Notes: generated from the letters alone by a model not told the origin. A DNA stretch of 64,000 nt from CAZEQJ01 sp964514385 (GCA_964514385.1 CAZEQJ010000011.1:1-64000), one strand, 5' to 3'. Numbered from the stretch's first letter, positions 34,617 to 45,487 are shown. Numbers and translations are program-made.

Positions 34617-37416
34617 ATTTTCTCATAAAAGCAAACTGTATACTTTCCATGTCCGGACGCTCTGCACGTTCATTAAAGCGGAAAGGTATTGTGGGATTAC
34701 GGATTTCTTCTACCAACCGTATCAACTCTTTTTCAAATAATGGAATATAAGGTTTTGCATCCACTATCGGTTGTTTATTGATCATAATTCTATAGTCAAA
34801 ATCTTTTTTGAATAACTCCTTGCTGATAAAAAGACCCGGCAATAGTTTCATTTGATTTTCGGGGTGATTGCGCTGGTATAAAAAAGCATAGGCCAATGTC
34901 TGCAAAGCGGCTTTATTGCGTTTTTCGATCGGAATAAATAGATCTGCAAGTTCACCCCTAACATCACGTTTATCCCCTCCGGTTTTATAGTCAATTAACC
35001 TTATCACATCACCAACCTGATCCACACGGTCGATATTTCCTTTAAACCGGAAGGCAAAACCATCGGTTGTAGCAAGATCAACATTATATCTGGCCTCATT
35101 GGATATAATTTTTAGCGGAAGGGCATTGAAATCAAGATCTACGATACGATTAACAAAGTTTTCTATCACTGATTTTACTACCAGATGGTGCCCCTCGTAT
35201 TCAAAGCTGCTACTTTTACGCTCATTTTTCTTGAAATAATCACGAAATGCCAGCTTTATTGCTCCGCTGACACTCCCCCTGATCTGCAGCAGTTGATTTT
35301 GCTGAAGGGTCTGTCCTTCAAAATACTGGTAGAGGTATTCAATAGATTTATGCAACAATGAACCAAAATGCCGCGCATCGATGATACGGTTTTTGTTCTC
35401 AGGTGTATTGATGCGCATTACAGACTGCAAAAAAAAGGTGATGGGGTCATCAAGGTAATTATTGAGCGCTGTTGGGCTTATGCCTTCCTGTAAAAACCTG
35501 TCGATCTGATGCAGTACATAGTCCGATTTCTCGATTTCATTCAGAGGGTTTTGGTTCACTTTCACATCACTGCTGATGGTATGACGACGCACGGGTAACC
35601 CAGACTCAATCTCAAGCTGCAACAGAAACCGGCTTTGTTCACCGTCGCGAATATCGTCTGACCCCGTTTTATAAAAAAGATGCAAATGCTGCGACCGCTG
35701 AAGAAGACGATAAAACAGGTAGGCAAAAATACTATCCTGCTGATCTGTTGTAGGCAGGTTGAATGCTTTTCGTACGCTAAACGGAATGTAGGAAGAGCTA
35801 TTCTCAACAGATGGAAAGACCCCTTCATTGAGCCCCATGAAAAACACATACTGAAAATCGAGGTTACGTGTTTCGAAGACACCCATCACCTGCAAACCTT
35901 CCAGCGGCTCACCGCTAAATGGTATCCGCATTTCATTCGCAAGCTGCCTGAACAGCTGCCTGAAAAAGGGCACATCGACCTGAATACTATTTTCCTTCAG
36001 CAACTGACTCAACCGCCCAAGGTGAGCAGTAAGGTGACTGAGATACTCTTTCTCCAACAGAAAATGTTCCTGCTGTTCATACCAATCGTAAATAATCTGA
36101 ATGACGTCTTTTAAATAATCCAGTATGCTGCCATCCGGTATTTGCCGGAATATACGCGCACAAAGTGGGGATATATCAGCAATCTGATGAAGATGAAAAT
36201 AGAGATCGTCTTGCTGTATAAGTTGCCGGATTTCCTTTTTCTTATCACCATCATGGCAGTTGAGAATAATCTCAGTACCAAGGATAATGCGTACTATATC
36301 GCGGTATACCTTCTGATCATTCCGCATATACTTTTCCTGTAAGAGAAGTATATTTTCTGAAAGGCTGTAAACCGGTGTATCCCGGATAGGAAATCCCATC
36401 GTTACATTGAGTCTGGAAAGGTTTTCCGGAAGGCTATTCAACACCGGGAAAAGCAGATTTTCATCAGGCAGCACAATGGCAATTTGTTCCGGCTTTACAT
36501 CCTGACTGAGCAGTTCACCAATCTTAATACCGATCATCTTCACCTGATCTGTAATGGTGCTGGCAGCATATATGTCAAGCTGCTTCTCCTTTACTATATT
36601 TTCAGGGAAATGCTCCGGAAAGGTTTTTTGAAAAACCCGGTCTTTCATGTACCCTCTGAAAAACCGTCCGGCCTCCTGCCTTTCATCTTCCATGTAATAA
36701 TGATCCAGATCCCAGTAAATACGTGCACCGTATTCATCGGCCAGCACCCTGATCAATCGGCTTTCCGTTACCTGTAGCGCATTGAACCCGACAAATACCA
36801 TTGTTTTGTTAGAATACAGCTCCCGGAACTTTTCCTTTTCCACCACCTCACGATATACCATGCCCGGATAGGCCATACCACTTTTCCTCAGCGATGCCTT
36901 ATATTCGCTGTATATGGGATAGAGCTTTTCCCATGTGATCATAAACTTATCATCACTGGATTTATGTAGGGCATTCGTCCAGAAATTTCTTAAAAAAGCG
37001 CGTTGTGACTCGGTAAGGAAATCAAAAAGGGAATCAATTTCCTTCAGGTTACGGACCACACGGAAAAGATGATTTGCATTCACCAGGTTCTTGTCGATGG
37101 TATCGAAATCAGAAACCAGCATATTGCCCCAGTAGAAGAATTCATGAAAAGGCTCATTGGTCGGGATATGGCGACGATATATCTGAAAGAGCTCGAATAC
37201 AAGCGTTATGTTATCAGCATAAATCAGGTCATTACAGGCCTGAAATAAATCCTCGATGGTAATGCATTGCGGTGCCCATACAGGCTGGTTTGTTACCTGC
37301 GACAGGTATTTATTAAAAAAAAGTGAAGCCCTTCGGTTCGGGAATACAACTACCACATCTTCCGGTTGATGATGCTTCAATAAGTCAGCTGCAACTTGTT
37401 TTAAGAAGGGCATCAT
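34615..37416 (-). CDS. AddB-like PD-(D/E)XK nuclease protein
   Basis: A 933-residue partner of the following helicase. The N-terminal inactive helicase-like part has VVVVFPNRRASLFFNKYL, and FQYVFFMGLNEGVFPS lies in the middle. A RecB-family nuclease domain is at the C terminus (GSLLHKSIEYLYQYF with the motif His, IRLIDYKTGGDKRD with the catalytic Asp-x-Lys). Unlike Bacillus AddB I see no Cys cluster for an iron-sulfur site around the nuclease domain. With the next gene it should process double-strand DNA breaks for recombination. Confidence 0.85.
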   Translation of the reverse strand: MMPFLKQVAADLLKHHQPEDVVVVFPNRRASLFFNKYLSQVTNQPVWAPQCITIEDLFQACNDLIYADNITLVFELFQIYRRHIPTNEPFHEFFYWGNMLVSDFDTIDKNLVNANHLFRVVRNLKEIDSLFDFLTESQRAFLRNFWTNALHKSSDDKFMITWEKLYPIYSEYKASLRKSGMAYPGMVYREVVEKEKFRELYSNKTMVFVGFNALQVTESRLIRVLADEYGARIYWDLDHYYMEDERQEAGRFFRGYMKDRVFQKTFPEHFPENIVKEKQLDIYAASTITDQVKMIGIKIGELLSQDVKPEQIAIVLPDENLLFPVLNSLPENLSRLNVTMGFPIRDTPVYSLSENILLLQEKYMRNDQKVYRDIVRIILGTEIILNCHDGDKKKEIRQLIQQDDLYFHLHQIADISPLCARIFRQIPDGSILDYLKDVIQIIYDWYEQQEHFLLEKEYLSHLTAHLGRLSQLLKENSIQVDVPFFRQLFRQLANEMRIPFSGEPLEGLQVMGVFETRNLDFQYVFFMGLNEGVFPSVENSSSYIPFSVRKAFNLPTTDQQDSIFAYLFYRLLQRSQHLHLFYKTGSDDIRDGEQSRFLLQLEIESGLPVRRHTISSDVKVNQNPLNEIEKSDYVLHQIDRFLQEGISPTALNNYLDDPITFFLQSVMRINTPENKNRIIDARHFGSLLHKSIEYLYQYFEGQTLQQNQLLQIRGSVSGAIKLAFRDYFKKNERKSSSFEYEGHHLVVKSVIENFVNRIVDLDFNALPLKIISNEARYNVDLATTDGFAFRFKGNIDRVDQVGDVIRLIDYKTGGDKRDVRGELADLFIPIEKRNKAALQTLAYAFLYQRNHPENQMKLLPGLFISKELFKKDFDYRIMINKQPIVDAKPYIPLFEKELIRLVEEIRNPTIPFRFNERAERPDMESIQFAFMRK

Positions 37417-40400
37417 AATACATTCACTATTTTTGATTCAAGGGCATAAATCAGGTACCCCTCTACCTTTTTTTGTGGGTACATTTCACTCATAAACCGC
37501 ATATACTGTCGTATCTGATGATCATCTTCTTTTTTTGGATAGCCAGTTTTGTAATCAATTACAACCATCTGCGTTTTGGAAGCCACTACCCTGTCGAGCC
37601 GCAGCTGGTTTCCGTCAGGCAACAACAAAGCCTGTTCGGTATAAACATCCCATTCGGTTGAAAACCATTGTCGCACTTCACTGTCTTTGGTTATGAAGTC
37701 GAAGAATGCAATGAGCTGATTTTTTTCATCATGTGTCAGGCTACCATCAGTATCCAGTTTTACCTTTACTTTTGGGATATCATCAAGTGTGCGCACGATT
37801 GCCATATACTGATGGAAACGGGTGCCGAATAGAGCTGCAGCGGAAGAATCATCACTGAGTTTCATAATATTTCTCCGTATTGTGATCTTGTTATTCCATC
37901 TGAAATATGGGAACTCTGTATGTTTAAGCAGGGATAGCGATGACTTTGACGCTCTGGCAGGTGGAGTCAATTCTCCATAACACCATCTGAAATGAGGGCT
38001 GTCAATCACAAAATCACCAAAATCAGCCTTTTCCACTACAGTACGGACTTCAGTTGCTATGTTATTTTTATCTTCTCTGCCATGCACGATAAGGGCATTT
38101 GCTGCCCTTGTAAAGGCGACATATAAAAGGTTAAGGTTATCAAGGTATGCCTTATTTTTTTCTGATCTGTATTCTTCAGCATAGACCGTTTTGTCCATTC
38201 CGGATGTGTACATAAGGGGAAAAAGACCCTTTTCATCGGGTAAAAACTTTTGTATTTCTACCCACATCCATTCCTTATTGGAGCTGTGATCCGTTGACCA
38301 GCTCACTTCAGGAATAATGACGGCCGGAAACTCAAGACCTTTGGCCTTATGTATGGTCATGACCCGGATAGCTTCTTCATCTTCGGGAATATCGATGGCT
38401 TTGGATTTTCCAATAGTTTCCCACCATTGTAAAAAATTATATAAGTCAGACCCCTGTCGTACCATAAATTTCCATACCTCATCCATGAATGCTGCAAGAT
38501 AATTATGTTCGCCCGTCAGGCTGGATATGTTGAAGGCATCTGCTATCCTTTCTGCCAGGTCATACAATGGCAGCTGCTTCCACTCCCTGACATGCGTAAA
38601 AAAACCTGAAGGTAAAAATGGGCCCAGGCTATCCTCAGATGAACGACCGTAAAGTGCCTTCACAAATGTCGTTAGCTTTTTGCCTCTGACGGATGTCTGG
38701 TAGTCATAAATAATATTAGCCATCGAGAATTTGTCCCTGGGATCGGCCATATATCGGATCACATTGACAATGAGGCGCACCGAAACCGCCTGCGCGAGCA
38801 TAAGTGCCACGTTGCTGACAACACGGTATTTTTCGGATTCCGCATTCTCCATCCTGTTCCTTTTATCCAGGATGATACGTGCCAATGCAGCTGCTTCATT
38901 GTTATTGCGTACAAGAAAGCAGATATCTGAAGGACTGAAGCCACGGTCAAATAACCTTTCCAGATCACCTAACACTATGTCTTCCAGGCTTTTCTCAGTA
39001 TCCTTAGGGTATAGTGAGATGTCTACATAACCGGCATTCAGATCCTTTTTTGACTGCTGGGTGACATCAGCATAGGTGGCATTTAGTATCTCATCTTCCA
39101 TTTTATTCACCAGGGTCCTGAAAAAGAAATTGTTGAACTCCACCACTCTGCCGTCGCTGCGCCAGTTTGCAGACAGGATTTTTTCATTTACCTGGCCTAA
39201 AAACGACCGGGGCACCTTATCCACCATCAGTTCAGCATCTCCTCCCCTCCATCGGTATATAGCCTGCTTAGGATCTCCAACAATGAGGCTGGCATAGCCA
39301 CTGTCGACACTTTCGCGTATAAGCGGGAAGAAGTTTTGCCATTGCATGGTACTGGTGTCCTGAAATTCATCCAGCAGATAATGGTTGTACCGGGTGCCAA
39401 TTTTTTCAAGAATAAAGGGCGTCTCCTCATTATTGATGATTTTGTGGAGAAATACATTAAAATCAGATATCAACAGCACTTCGTTTTCGCTCCGGTAATG
39501 CGCAATTTCCTGTTTAAGGGCACCGAATAATCCATAGGAATATAAATGTTTACGCATTTCAATCGCTGTTGCATACGCCTCGTTGTTTTCCTGATAATAG
39601 CTTACAAGATCATTCAGCAATTCGTACAGGCCGTTGTCGCGTGCAGCTGCGATATCTTCCTTACGTTTCGTAGTGGTACCGACCCATTTATCCCGATCAT
39701 CGACCGCCTCTTGAAGCCTTTTGCCAATTTCCTTGCTGTAATCGCCTTTTAGGGAGATGGCAGACTGCATAAATCCTTTTTCTTTATGAGGGAAGTCTTC
39801 AGCATGCAAGCCAAAGTCAGCCAGCTTACGGATTAGCTTATTGCAGCGGTCGTCGATGGATTTTCTGAATATTGAGATCTTATCATCAAGCTTTGCCCTG
39901 ATCTGTTCATAATTAAGCTCATTGCCTTCCACATTATCTGCCCTGAAATAGGCTTCATCGAATAGCTCATTGGATAGATTTTCAAGTTCATTACGAATAT
40001 CCCAACCTCTTCCCTCCTGTATTCTTTCAGTTGCATGTGCTATCATCCATTTCAGTATATCCTGATCCTTGTTCAGCTTATCGATCAGGTTTTCTATGAT
40101 GGATTTCAACACCAGATTCTGGTCAATTTCGATACTATGGTTACCAAAGAGGTCAATTTCCCGGGCAAAAGATCTTATAATTTTGTAGAAGAAGCTGTCA
40201 ATGGTGGTAATAGAAAAATAGGAATAATCGTGAAGCAGATTATTCATCAGGTTATTTGCACGGCGTCTTATCTCCGGTTCATTTACAGAGAGTTTGTCAC
40301 AAAGAAGCGAAAGGTATGCACTCTCCTCTCCTTCAGCCAGCTGGTGAAGAGCTTTAAGCACCCGTGATTTCATCTCATGGGTAGCCTTATGCGTAAAGGT

Positions 40401-40535
40401 GACTGCAAGTGTTTGTTTCCAGTTTACTTCATCAGAAAGGCTGAGCAACAGGTAATGAAATACCAGTGAAAAGGTTTTGCCTGATCCGGCGGAGGACCGA
40501 TAAAGCGTTAAGCCGTTTTCCATATTAGTGGTCAA
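37413..40535 (-). CDS. AddA/RecB-like UvrD helicase-nuclease
   Basis: A 1040-residue superfamily 1 helicase. Walker A is YRSSAGSGKTFSLVFHYL, motif II YLLDEFQDTSTMQW, motif III LIVGDPKQAIYRWRGGDAE, motif IV NWRSDGRVVEFNN, motif V MTIHKAKGLEFPAVIIP and motif VI NLLYVAFTRAANALI. The C terminus carries a RecB-type nuclease domain (MVVIDYKTGYPKKEDDHQI). Overlap of 4 bases with the AddB-like gene confirms one AddAB-type complex for end resection. The N-terminal residues start at ATG 40535. Confidence 0.9.
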   Translation of the reverse strand: MTTNMENGLTLYRSSAGSGKTFSLVFHYLLLSLSDEVNWKQTLAVTFTHKATHEMKSRVLKALHQLAEGEESAYLSLLCDKLSVNEPEIRRRANNLMNNLLHDYSYFSITTIDSFFYKIIRSFAREIDLFGNHSIEIDQNLVLKSIIENLIDKLNKDQDILKWMIAHATERIQEGRGWDIRNELENLSNELFDEAYFRADNVEGNELNYEQIRAKLDDKISIFRKSIDDRCNKLIRKLADFGLHAEDFPHKEKGFMQSAISLKGDYSKEIGKRLQEAVDDRDKWVGTTTKRKEDIAAARDNGLYELLNDLVSYYQENNEAYATAIEMRKHLYSYGLFGALKQEIAHYRSENEVLLISDFNVFLHKIINNEETPFILEKIGTRYNHYLLDEFQDTSTMQWQNFFPLIRESVDSGYASLIVGDPKQAIYRWRGGDAELMVDKVPRSFLGQVNEKILSANWRSDGRVVEFNNFFFRTLVNKMEDEILNATYADVTQQSKKDLNAGYVDISLYPKDTEKSLEDIVLGDLERLFDRGFSPSDICFLVRNNNEAAALARIILDKRNRMENAESEKYRVVSNVALMLAQAVSVRLIVNVIRYMADPRDKFSMANIIYDYQTSVRGKKLTTFVKALYGRSSEDSLGPFLPSGFFTHVREWKQLPLYDLAERIADAFNISSLTGEHNYLAAFMDEVWKFMVRQGSDLYNFLQWWETIGKSKAIDIPEDEEAIRVMTIHKAKGLEFPAVIIPEVSWSTDHSSNKEWMWVEIQKFLPDEKGLFPLMYTSGMDKTVYAEEYRSEKNKAYLDNLNLLYVAFTRAANALIVHGREDKNNIATEVRTVVEKADFGDFVIDSPHFRWCYGELTPPARASKSSLSLLKHTEFPYFRWNNKITIRRNIMKLSDDSSAAALFGTRFHQYMAIVRTLDDIPKVKVKLDTDGSLTHDEKNQLIAFFDFITKDSEVRQWFSTEWDVYTEQALLLPDGNQLRLDRVVASKTQMVVIDYKTGYPKKEDDHQIRQYMRFMSEMYPQKKVEGYLIYALESKIVNVL

Positions 40536-40587
40536 GTTTAAAACATAATACGTAAAACTATTACCTTTAACTCAAAATAATAAATAA

Positions 40588-41184
40588 ATGGACAACACCT
40601 TCTGGAATGCCAAATATGCAGGTGAGGAATATATTTATGGGACTTTGCCCAACGCATTTATGGCCGCGCAAATAAGTCAGATCAAGCCGGGTAAAGCATT
40701 GGTGCCGGCAGATGGTGAGGGTCGGAACGGTGTGTTTCTGGCCACTCAATCATGGAAGGTTACCGCTTTTGATATCAGTGAGGTAGCGAGAGACAAAGCG
40801 CTGCAACTGGCAAAAAAGCATAATGTATCAGTAGATTACCAATTAACAGGATACGACAATTTTGACGCTGAAGATGAAAGTTTTGACATGCTGGTATTAT
40901 GCTTTGCGCATATGCCACCACATAGACGCAGGGAATGGCACAGGAAATTGGTATCCTACCTTCGCCCCGGTGGGCATCTCATCCTTCAGGGCTTTCATAA
41001 AGATCAGCTCAGATTCCAGTCCGGTGGCCCAAAAAACATTGACATGCTTTTTAGTGCAGAGGAGTTGAGGGAAGATTTTGAGGGATTATCTAGTTGCAGC
41101 ATCAAGGAACACCAAAACGTTTTGGATGAGGGCGCCCATCACCACGGCATGGCCGCATTGGTATCTGTATATGGCATTAAATGA
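40588..41184 (+). CDS. SAM-dependent methyltransferase, TehB-like
   Basis: A 198-residue class I methyltransferase. The start DNTFWNAKYAGEEYIYGTLPN and the SAM-binding motif VPADGEGRNGVFLATQ match the TehB/thiopurine-like group common in bacteria. FDMLVLCFAHMPPHRRREW is the post-motif region. Substrate unknown; some relatives give tellurite resistance. It converges with the hybrid kinase gene with one base between stops. Confidence 0.82.
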   Translation: MDNTFWNAKYAGEEYIYGTLPNAFMAAQISQIKPGKALVPADGEGRNGVFLATQSWKVTAFDISEVARDKALQLAKKHNVSVDYQLTGYDNFDAEDESFDMLVLCFAHMPPHRRREWHRKLVSYLRPGGHLILQGFHKDQLRFQSGGPKNIDMLFSAEELREDFEGLSSCSIKEHQNVLDEGAHHHGMAALVSVYGIK

Positions 41185-41185
41185 T

Positions 41186-44100
41186 TCAGGCTTCTATACC
41201 CTGATAGGACCGTAATATATCGACCACCTTATCTGATTCTTCGATATACCGGTCAAGCATTTTTTCGAGATTCTTTTTATTGCTGGTAGCATTCATTTCC
41301 ATGTCCAGGCATACATCTGCAAGTTCTTTAAAACCCAAAGCCAGCGCGCTGCCTTTTATTTTATGTGCCTGTGCTTTTATGGCCTGATGCTCATTGTTAT
41401 GGATGGCTTCACCCAAGAGGGTTTTGCCTTGTATAAACATCTTCTCTGATATAGCCAGCAAATGTCTTAGAGCATCTGTATCGCCATTTACAAGTTGGTT
41501 TAATTCGTCAATTTTATTGTTTGCCTGATCCTCAATCTCAGTTCTGACTATTTCAGCGGAGGTGATCTTATCTGTCCACCTGATCAGGGTCTTCTGAAAA
41601 TCATCCTGTTTGATTGGCTTTGACATATAATCATCCATGCCTGCATTCAATGCTTTTTCCCTGTCCCCTTCCAGTGCTCCGGCGGTAAGGGCAATGATAA
41701 TGGTATCTTTACCTTCCTCAAGTTTTCTTACCTGCCTGGCCAGCTCATAGCCGTTCATTTCAGGCATCTGAATATCGGTAAGTACAATATCAGGTTGTAA
41801 CGCCTTGAATTTTTGCAGGGCTGACTTTCCATTGGTAGCTTCATATACCATAAAAGGACCTTTCATTCGTTCGAAAAATGACCTTACCAACACCATATTC
41901 AGCTCATTATCCTCTGCTACCAGTACCTTTAACTGTTTATCGGTTTTGAGTACAGCTTCAGTTGATTCTTCTTCTATTTTTACCTTTTTTGTATCAATAG
42001 TGGAATCCTTTATTTTACTCAATGCCTTGAGGAATGACTCAAACTGAACAGGTTTTACTAAAGCGAGGTCAATTTTCAGGTTATCCACCTTTCGCTTATA
42101 TTCTTCGCTGCTGGAGGAACTGCTGAGAATAACTTTATATATTTTCTTACCCCAGCTTCCGGTAAGCTGGTTTATTTTATCCATGGTTTCAAACCCATCC
42201 ATTACCGGCATATGAAGATCCATAATGATAAGATCCACGTCCTCATCTCCTGATAATATATCAAGTGCACGAAATCCGTTTGTCGCTGATATCGTCTTGA
42301 GGCCGGCTATTTTAAGCATATCTTCAAGTAGCCTGAGATTGGTCTCATTATCGTCTACAATCATTACCTTTTCAAAGCCAAGGTCAACGATTGCATCACC
42401 CTGATCCTCATAGCTGCAATCCACATCAATATCAAAATAGAACGTGCTGCCTTTGCCGAGTGTACTCTTTAAGCTCAGCTGGCTATCCATCATACTCAGC
42501 AGCTTGTTGGAGATGGTAAGTCCAAGTCCGGTACCTCCAAACTGACGCGTTGTCGATGAATCTTCCTGTGTAAATGCTTCGAATATTTTTTCTTGTTTTT
42601 CCTTTGCGATACCTATACCTGTATCCCTTACAAGAAAACGTAATTTCACCCTGTCATCTGAAAGCTTATCCAATACCTTAACCTGAAATTCCACCTCTCC
42701 TTTTCTGGTAAACTTGATGGCATTACTCAGCAGGTTGATACATACCTGCCGCAGACGTAATGGATCAATATTGATATAGCGGGGCAAATCCATGGGGAGA
42801 TTCAGGATAAGTTCAAGCTGCTTCTGATGTGCCTGGTATTTGGTGATCTCCGCAATCTCAGCGCCGAGTGACGGCAGGTCGGTCATTTCAGGCGCAAGCT
42901 CCAGCTTACCGGCTTCAATTTTGGAGAAATCAAGTATATCGTTGATAAGGCCAAGCAAAGTTCCTGCGGAGCTGTTGACCGTCTTCATGTACTCCTGCTG
43001 GGTGCCATCCAGTGGTGTTTTCATCAACAGGTCAGTAAAGCCGATAATACCGTTGAGCGGAGTACGTATCTCATGGCTCATGTTTGCCAGAAACTCCGAT
43101 TTAAAACGGCTGGCCTCCTCTGCCTTTTCCTTTTCTACTTCCAACAGATGCTGACTTTTAATCTCTTCAGTGACATCGGTCAGGGTGCCGAACCAGATGA
43201 ATTCCCCGGAATTTTCTAGCCATGGCTCTGATTTTAGTTCAAACCAAACCAGATTTTCCTGAAGCCGGTACCTGAAGCGGGCGCTGAAAGGTTGTATTTT
43301 GTTCAGGGCATTCGATATTGTTTCCTTTAATAAATCAATATCATCTTCATGGATATACTCGTAGATATTTCCTACACTGCCCAATACTTCCTCCTCCTGT
43401 TTTTCCAGCATCTGATAGAATACCGGACTTAAAAATATCAGCTCACCATGCTGGTTCATTTTGAAGATACCGACAGATACCAATGATAATATGCGGTTTA
43501 GCTCGGTCGATTTTTCTTCCAGCTTCTGGTTGGCCATTTTCTTTTCATGGATATCCTGAAATAATCCATGCAGGTATTTACATTTTCCATCTTCAAATTC
43601 GGGTATGCCTACTGCCCTGATCCACCGATAATTTCCTTTTGCTGTTTTAATCAGGGCTTCGAGGTCAAAATGCTTTCCATTTTGGATGGCGTTATCTACT
43701 GCATTGGTGATTATCTCCTTGTATTTTCCCTGGTAGTAGCTGATACCTTTTTCAACATTAGTTTGATCAAAATAATCTACTTCATGGATCTCACATGTGA
43801 TGGGGCTCCATTGTGTGGACATGTCGCTTAGGTTTACTTCCCACGTGCCGATACGCCCCAATTCATTGGTTTTAATGAATAAGTCGTTAAGACGCTCCAG
43901 TTTTTCGCGTTCTATGACAGATTCAGTGATGTCGTCGAGGTAACCATGCCATAATACGCCACCCGTGACTTTTTCCGGTTTGGAGATACCCGAAATATGG
44001 CGTATTACACCATTTTTATTGATACGGTATTCCATGACCCAGTTGGTCAGTTCCTGATACGACTGCTGTATAGATTGCTGTACCTGTATCAGATCTGCAG

Positions 44101-45487
44101 GTAAAATGGTTTCAAATATTGTCTCTGCGCGACTTTTGACATCCTCCTCTTTCACGCCGTGTAATTTTGCCAGCCCTTTATGCCCAAAAGGTACTGCAAT
44201 TGAGCCGTCATCCTTCATCATAAACTGGTAAACGGTGCCTGGCAGGTTTTCAATCATATTGGAAAGAAGGCGTTCATTTCTGGCACTCTCCATTTCAGAA
44301 AGCTTTCTATCCGTAATATCATCGAGATAGCCATAAAAAATTACACCATTTTCCACTCTTTCTGGCGTACCCACACTTAAAAGATAGCGTAATCCCCTCT
44401 TTTCGCTCAGGGATCGGAATTCCGATTTGAATAGGGTAAGATCCTGAAGGGATTTCTGAATGGCTTCATTTACAGACTGAAGGTCATCCGGATGGACGTT
44501 TGCCATTGACATCTGAGGGTCGTCTCTGATTTGCTGTTCCTCAAGACCATGTAGCTCAGCAATTCCTTTATGGCCAAACAGTATATCTGCTGTGCCGTCG
44601 TCATATAAAATATTCTGGTATACCGTACCTGGTAAGTTATTGATCAGGGTTGTGAGGATCTTTTCATTTCTTGTGGCACTTAATTCCTCTTCCTTCTGAG
44701 CCGAAATATCGATTATAGTGCCGAAAATATATTTTGATCTCCCCTCCTCGTCAAATTCAAATACTTTACCGCGCGCCAGTACCCATACCCAATGTCCATC
44801 TTTATGCTTCATACGGTGTGTACAGGTATACCGGTCTGTTTCGCCATTCACATGTGCATTCAACTGCTTTTCACATTTGCGCAAATCTTCCGGATGCACT
44901 CGTTCCGCCCAGGTATTTTTAGAGAGTGGCTTAAGCTCCTCCAGTTTAAAGCCGATTATTTCTGCCCATATATGATTATAGTTAGCCTTACCCGAAATCA
45001 GATCCAGTTCCCAGGTTCCTGAGTCAGTACCTTCTACGAGATATCCGTATTTTTTAGATTTTGATGTAAGGTGATTATCGGTCTTGAGGTCCGTTATATC
45101 CTGGTAAACTCCTATCATACGGTACGGTATTCCTTCATTATTCCATATGATAATACATTGTGTTTTGACCCATTTATATATGCCGTTTTTATGTTTTAGC
45201 CTTTGTTCGAGTTGGAACCGATTGATACCTTCCTGCATAGATCTTTGACCCACCTCCTGAGCCTTATCCAGATCTTCCGGGTGTATAACCTCACGCATAA
45301 AGGAGGATTCCGTATCTGCACTATAGCCCAGCCAACTCCAGATATTGGGGTTTACCCAGGCCTTTTCATGGTTTTCCAGATCCCATATCCAGGTGGCATT
45401 AATTCCGGAATCCAGCAAAAGGTCGAAGACCGAAGCATCATTTTGTATGATCTTGTATAATTCTTTTTTCAGATTGTTGGTATCCAT
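41186..45487 (-). CDS. Hybrid sensor histidine kinase with six PAS domains, two receivers and Hpt
   Basis: A 1433-residue soluble phosphorelay protein. Six PAS-like domains span about residues 20-790. The third and fourth are close copies (NLPGTVYQ in both, FGHKGIAELHG against FGHKGLAKLHG). The HisKA domain has His805 in NMSHEIRTPLNG, and the ATPase has NLLSNAIKFTRKG, DTGIGI and GTGLGL. Receiver domains have Asp1090 (IIMDLHMPVMDG) and Asp1238 (VLTDIQMPEMNG), and the C-terminal Hpt has His1375 (AHKIKGSALALG). There is no transmembrane segment, so it senses cytoplasmic signals. The output regulator is not adjacent. Confidence 0.93.
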   Translation of the reverse strand: MDTNNLKKELYKIIQNDASVFDLLLDSGINATWIWDLENHEKAWVNPNIWSWLGYSADTESSFMREVIHPEDLDKAQEVGQRSMQEGINRFQLEQRLKHKNGIYKWVKTQCIIIWNNEGIPYRMIGVYQDITDLKTDNHLTSKSKKYGYLVEGTDSGTWELDLISGKANYNHIWAEIIGFKLEELKPLSKNTWAERVHPEDLRKCEKQLNAHVNGETDRYTCTHRMKHKDGHWVWVLARGKVFEFDEEGRSKYIFGTIIDISAQKEEELSATRNEKILTTLINNLPGTVYQNILYDDGTADILFGHKGIAELHGLEEQQIRDDPQMSMANVHPDDLQSVNEAIQKSLQDLTLFKSEFRSLSEKRGLRYLLSVGTPERVENGVIFYGYLDDITDRKLSEMESARNERLLSNMIENLPGTVYQFMMKDDGSIAVPFGHKGLAKLHGVKEEDVKSRAETIFETILPADLIQVQQSIQQSYQELTNWVMEYRINKNGVIRHISGISKPEKVTGGVLWHGYLDDITESVIEREKLERLNDLFIKTNELGRIGTWEVNLSDMSTQWSPITCEIHEVDYFDQTNVEKGISYYQGKYKEIITNAVDNAIQNGKHFDLEALIKTAKGNYRWIRAVGIPEFEDGKCKYLHGLFQDIHEKKMANQKLEEKSTELNRILSLVSVGIFKMNQHGELIFLSPVFYQMLEKQEEEVLGSVGNIYEYIHEDDIDLLKETISNALNKIQPFSARFRYRLQENLVWFELKSEPWLENSGEFIWFGTLTDVTEEIKSQHLLEVEKEKAEEASRFKSEFLANMSHEIRTPLNGIIGFTDLLMKTPLDGTQQEYMKTVNSSAGTLLGLINDILDFSKIEAGKLELAPEMTDLPSLGAEIAEITKYQAHQKQLELILNLPMDLPRYINIDPLRLRQVCINLLSNAIKFTRKGEVEFQVKVLDKLSDDRVKLRFLVRDTGIGIAKEKQEKIFEAFTQEDSSTTRQFGGTGLGLTISNKLLSMMDSQLSLKSTLGKGSTFYFDIDVDCSYEDQGDAIVDLGFEKVMIVDDNETNLRLLEDMLKIAGLKTISATNGFRALDILSGDEDVDLIIMDLHMPVMDGFETMDKINQLTGSWGKKIYKVILSSSSSSEEYKRKVDNLKIDLALVKPVQFESFLKALSKIKDSTIDTKKVKIEEESTEAVLKTDKQLKVLVAEDNELNMVLVRSFFERMKGPFMVYEATNGKSALQKFKALQPDIVLTDIQMPEMNGYELARQVRKLEEGKDTIIIALTAGALEGDREKALNAGMDDYMSKPIKQDDFQKTLIRWTDKITSAEIVRTEIEDQANNKIDELNQLVNGDTDALRHLLAISEKMFIQGKTLLGEAIHNNEHQAIKAQAHKIKGSALALGFKELADVCLDMEMNATSNKKNLEKMLDRYIEESDKVVDILRSYQGIEA

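Noticed and set aside
34615..40535. AddAB-like pair as part of a defence island
   Set aside because: Neighbours are housekeeping genes, and no restriction, toxin, CRISPR or mobile genes are nearby; recombination repair explains the pair.
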